This document shows, one piece after another, positions 5,781 to 7,959 of a stretch of DNA of 7,959 nucleotides. Position 1 is the stretch's first letter. Each line of letters begins with the position of its first letter. Under the pieces are notes generated by a model. It made no database searches. It was not told the DNA's origin and saw only the letters and a program-made list of their open reading frames with translations. Both the position numbers and the translations under genes were made by a program. The stretch spans positions 1-7,959 of the forward strand of contig JAAZZY010000075.1 in assembly GCA_014239035.1 (NCBI GenBank), written 5' to 3'. Origin of the DNA: Chlamydiia bacterium (GTDB lineage Bacteria; Chlamydiota; Chlamydiia; Chlamydiales; JAAZZY01).

Positions 5781-7016
5781 ATGAAAAAATTAGCTTTTCT
5801 TTTTTGTATGTTATCGAGTCTTTGTCTGCTAAATGCAGAAGTTTTTACAGGACTTGATAGGGTTTTTGAAGAGCCTTACAGTTTTGAGCTCAAGGGAAAA
5901 AATATTGGGCTTGTTACTAATCAAAGTGCAGTAAGCTCTCAAAAAGATGAAGCTTTCGATCTTTTTTATGCCAATCAAGAGAAGTATGGCTACAAATTCT
6001 TAGCAGCCTTTGCTCCAGAGCATGGCTTAGAAGGAAGGTTGCAAGCGTCTGAAAAAGTTAATGATGAAGAAAAAAATCAAATTGTCATCTATAGCCTTCA
6101 TGGCAAGACTAAAAGGCCAACGCATGAGATGCTCTCTGGTTTAGATTTAATTATCTATGATATGCAAAGTGTGGGAGTTCGGTGTTATACATATGAAACA
6201 ACTCTTTGTTATGTCATGGAAGAAGCTGCAAAGTTAAGAATCCCAGTGATGGTGCTTGATCGTCCAAACCCTAGAGGAGGTTTAGTCGTTGAAGGAGGAA
6301 GCATTGAAGAAAAGTATAAATGCTTTTTTAGTTACAATGATGTTCCTTTTTGTCATGGGATGACCATTGGTGAGCTAGCGAGATACTTTAATGTAGAGCA
6401 AAAAATTAATTGTGACCTAATTATTGTCTCAATGCTCGGCTGGGAACGTTCTATGTCTTTTAAAGACACGAAGTTGCCCTGGATAGCCCCAAGTCCAAAT
6501 ATCCCAGATGCCGAAACTTCTTTAGTATACCCAGCTACTATACTATTAGGTGAAACTTTAGAAATTGTGAGTGTAGATTTAAGAGGAGATAAACCTTTCA
6601 AGAGGATTGGCGCCCCATGGCTTGAAGGACATGAGTTTGCAAGTATCTTAAACCAAAGAAACTTACCAGGGGTGATATTCTCTTCTGAAATCTTTACCCC
6701 ACAGTGGGGGAAATATGAATCGGAAGTTTGTGGAGGAGTTTTAGTTAAAGTAACAAGTATTGAGCGTTTTCAACCACTTTTGACTCAGTACGCTATTTTT
6801 GAAGAGCTCATGCGTACATATCCCAAACATTTTGAAATAGAGCTTAAAGCTGCAATGCAAAAGGGAAGAAAAAAAACTTGTGATTACATCACTGGAAGCG
6901 AAACTTTAATGAACTTTTTAGAAAGCCGAAGAAGCTTTTCTAATGAGATGACACTTTTAGAAAATCATTGTATAAAAGACTTTATCAACAAAAGAAAAAA
7001 ATATCTCATATACTAG
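5781..7016 (+). CDS. exported DUF1343 protein, NamZ-like exo-beta-N-acetylmuramidase
   Basis: The DUF1343 family (GH171) includes Bacillus subtilis NamZ (YbbC), which removes N-acetylmuramic acid from the non-reducing ends of peptidoglycan fragments. 411 residues, normal family length. A signal peptide covers about 1-19, with cleavage after LNA; no convincing lipobox, so probably periplasmic. Family motifs: GLVTNQSAV at 43-51; APEHGLEG at 78-85; YDMQSVGVRCYTY at 126-138; LDRPNPRGG at 159-167; HGMTIGEL at 192-199; APSPNIPDAETSLVYPAT at 236-253; GAPW at 277-280; C-terminal ITGSETL and the final KRKKYLIY. The usual SEGRGT-type segment before GAPW is replaced by SVDLRGDKPF (264-273). An ATG at 5766 abuts the ST2 stop, but 5781 gives a clean signal peptide and has GAGAG 8 bases upstream. 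Likely in one operon with ST1 and ST2. A role in peptidoglycan turnover is inferred from the family. Confidence 0.9.
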   Translation: MKKLAFLFCMLSSLCLLNAEVFTGLDRVFEEPYSFELKGKNIGLVTNQSAVSSQKDEAFDLFYANQEKYGYKFLAAFAPEHGLEGRLQASEKVNDEEKNQIVIYSLHGKTKRPTHEMLSGLDLIIYDMQSVGVRCYTYETTLCYVMEEAAKLRIPVMVLDRPNPRGGLVVEGGSIEEKYKCFFSYNDVPFCHGMTIGELARYFNVEQKINCDLIIVSMLGWERSMSFKDTKLPWIAPSPNIPDAETSLVYPATILLGETLEIVSVDLRGDKPFKRIGAPWLEGHEFASILNQRNLPGVIFSSEIFTPQWGKYESEVCGGVLVKVTSIERFQPLLTQYAIFEELMRTYPKHFEIELKAAMQKGRKKTCDYITGSETLMNFLESRRSFSNEMTLLENHCIKDFINKRKKYLIY

Positions 7017-7019
7017 CTT

Positions 7020-7046
7020 TTAGCACTCAAGATCATTTTTTGCTAA
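7020..7046. promoter_or_regulatory. CIRCE operator (HrcA site), degenerate right arm
   Basis: TTAGCACTC at 7020-7028 is a perfect left arm of the CIRCE consensus. After exactly 9 bases, TTTTGCTAA at 7038-7046 matches 6 of 9 of the right arm GAGTGCTAA; its first three bases are replaced by TTT. CIRCE binds the HrcA repressor and controls groE and dnaK operons. It lies 5 bases upstream of the -35 element and only 3 bases after the stop of the NamZ-like gene. The spacing and the groES context make the call strong. Confidence 0.85.
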
Positions 7047-7051
7047 ATATA

Positions 7052-7080
7052 TTGACGTTATACACCTATTTCTATACAAT
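7052..7080 (+). promoter_or_regulatory. sigma70-type promoter of groES-groEL
   Basis: TTGACG at 7052-7057 and TACAAT at 7075-7080 are separated by the ideal 17 bases, and each matches 5 of 6 consensus positions. Transcription would start near 7087, leaving about 33 bases before the groES ATG. The site lies between CIRCE and groES. TATACA at 7073-7078 is an alternative -10 with a 15-base spacer. Confidence 0.7.
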
Positions 7081-7119
7081 TCCCCTCATAAAATAAAAAA
7101 TTACAAGGAGTAAAACGTA

Positions 7120-7386
7120 ATGAGTCAATTGAAACCTCTTGGAGCTCGTCTGCTAGTTAAACGTCAAGAAGCACAAACTACGCAAGGTGGGATATTTCTA
7201 CCGGAAACAGCGCAGGAAAAACCAAAACAAGGCACAATTGTAGCTCTTGGAACTGAAAACCCCTCAAATGTAAAAGTCGGTGATGAGGTTTTCTTTTCCT
7301 CTTATGCTGGATCTGAAGTAAGTCATCTTGGTCAAGAAGGCTATTTAATTCTTCCTATAGAAGAAGTTCTTTGTGTTGTTGAATAA
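7120..7386 (+). CDS. groES: co-chaperonin GroES (Cpn10)
   Basis: Heptameric lid of the GroEL folding chamber in the cytoplasm. 88 residues, somewhat short (most are about 95-102). The N-terminal LKPLGARLLVKR is the usual first strand. GGIFLPETAQEKPKQG (about 23-38) is the mobile loop that docks on GroEL, with IFL as the hydrophobic tripeptide. VKVGDEVFF, YAGSEV and the final YLILPIEEVLCVVE complete the fold. The shortness comes mainly from the segment between GTIVALG and VKVGDEV (TENPSN), which corresponds to the roof hairpin of the lid. A strong AAGGAG at 7105-7110, 9 bases before the ATG, fixes the start. Preceded by CIRCE and a promoter and followed 27 bases later by groEL, so expected to be heat-inducible through HrcA. 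Confidence 0.95.
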   Translation: MSQLKPLGARLLVKRQEAQTTQGGIFLPETAQEKPKQGTIVALGTENPSNVKVGDEVFFSSYAGSEVSHLGQEGYLILPIEEVLCVVE

Positions 7387-7413
7387 TTATATTAAAGGTG
7401 GAGAGAAACAATT

Positions 7414-7959
7414 ATGACTAAAATGCTTAAATTTCACGGTGAATCACTAAAAGCCCTTCAGAAAGGAATTCATACTTTAGCTAAAGCGGTAAAGGTAACT
7501 TTAGGTCCGAAAGGACGCAATGTTGTGATCAATAAAGATCTAGGACTTCCATTCTCAACAAAAGATGGTGTAACAGTTGCAAAAGAGATCGTATTAAAAG
7601 ACAAATTCGAAAATATGGGGGCTCAGCTTTTAAAAGAAGTTGCTTCAAAAACTTCTGATATAGCAGGTGATGGTACAACAACAGCTATTGTTCTAGCAGA
7701 AGCAATATTTTCATATGGCGTAAAGAGTGTTATTGCAGGGGTGAATCCTATGGCTCTTAAGCGTGGCCTTGATAAGGGAGTAGCAGCTTTAGTTTCTGCT
7801 TTAGATGGCCAAGCTGATCAAGTTAATAGCCCAGAAGAAGTTAAACAAATTGCAACCATTTCTGCCAATAATGATGAAGAAATTGGAGCTATTATTGCCA
7901 AAGCCATGGATAAAGTCGGTAAAGATGGGACTATTACTGTAGATGAAGCTAAAGGCTTT
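7414..7959 (+). CDS. groEL: chaperonin GroEL (Cpn60), N-terminal part (cut by the window edge)
   Basis: ATP-driven double-ring folding chaperone. 182 codons are visible, covering the equatorial domain and part of the intermediate domain. ATP site residues are intact: TLGPKGRNVV at 29-38, KDG with Asp51, and AGDGTTTA with Asp86 at 84-91. NPMALKRGLDKG, ATISANNDE and MDKVGKDGTITVDEA follow the normal order. The start ATG at 7414 is preceded by AAAGGTGGAG at 7394-7403, a strong ribosome binding site with 10-base spacing. The N-terminus (MTKMLKFHGESLKALQKG) departs from the usual AKxIKF(D/G)xxAR pattern. I therefore suspect a secondary GroEL paralogue such as chlamydial GroEL2 or GroEL3, though the ATP residues are conserved. 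The C-terminal half, including the catalytic Asp equivalent to E. coli Asp398 and any GGM tail, is outside the window. Confidence 0.96.
   Translation, partial: MTKMLKFHGESLKALQKGIHTLAKAVKVTLGPKGRNVVINKDLGLPFSTKDGVTVAKEIVLKDKFENMGAQLLKEVASKTSDIAGDGTTTAIVLAEAIFSYGVKSVIAGVNPMALKRGLDKGVAALVSALDGQADQVNSPEEVKQIATISANNDEEIGAIIAKAMDKVGKDGTITVDEAKGF

Noticed and set aside
6353..6601. Minus-strand open frame inside the NamZ-like gene
   Set aside because: It covers the HGMTIGE and PSPN motifs of the real gene and shows no independent coding features.
7020..7046. Rho-independent terminator after the NamZ-like gene
   Set aside because: The TTAGCA/TGCTAA pairing is explained by CIRCE; the loop is long, the stem is AT-rich and no T run follows the right arm.

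Overview
The window is AT-rich bacterial DNA carrying housekeeping genes (topA, a UvrD/PcrA-type helicase, groES-groEL) around a small group of exported accessory proteins. The groE genes are preceded by a CIRCE-type HrcA operator, genes are tightly packed, and no mobile element, tRNA, rRNA or CRISPR array is visible. The gene set resembles Chlamydiota, most likely an amoeba- or arthropod-associated 'Chlamydia-like' lineage. From memory, in Chlamydia the genes uvrD, a DUF1343 gene and a second groEL lie close together, and topA has a small conserved hypothetical neighbour. This placement is an inference and was not tested by any search.

Layout. 1-963 (-): the first 321 codons of DNA topoisomerase I, running off the left edge. 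964-1097: a divergent promoter region. 1098-1901 (+): an unrecognised HExxH protein with two likely membrane segments. 1894-4023 (-): a complete UvrD/PcrA helicase whose 3' end overlaps the previous gene by 8 bp. 4024-4115: a divergent promoter region with a T10 tract. 4116-4943 (+) and about 4950/4992-5765 (+): two tandem, related sulfotransferase-domain proteins. 5781-7016 (+): an exported DUF1343/NamZ-like protein. 7017-7119: CIRCE operator plus sigma70-type promoter. 7120-7386 (+): groES. 7414-7959 (+): the first 182 codons of groEL, running off the right edge.

The two sulfotransferases and the NamZ-like protein look like one transcription unit, with almost no spacing between them. ST1 and the NamZ-like protein start with clear signal peptides. 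ST2 has a signal-peptide-like sequence in frame upstream, but no start codon in front of it. That missing start sits beside a run of 18 adenines, and ST1 carries a G8 run in its coding region. The most interesting point of the window is this exported, possibly switchable sulfotransferase pair. PAPS, the donor such enzymes use, is normally cytosolic, so export suggests action outside the bacterial cytoplasm, perhaps in a host. That role is inferred, not shown.
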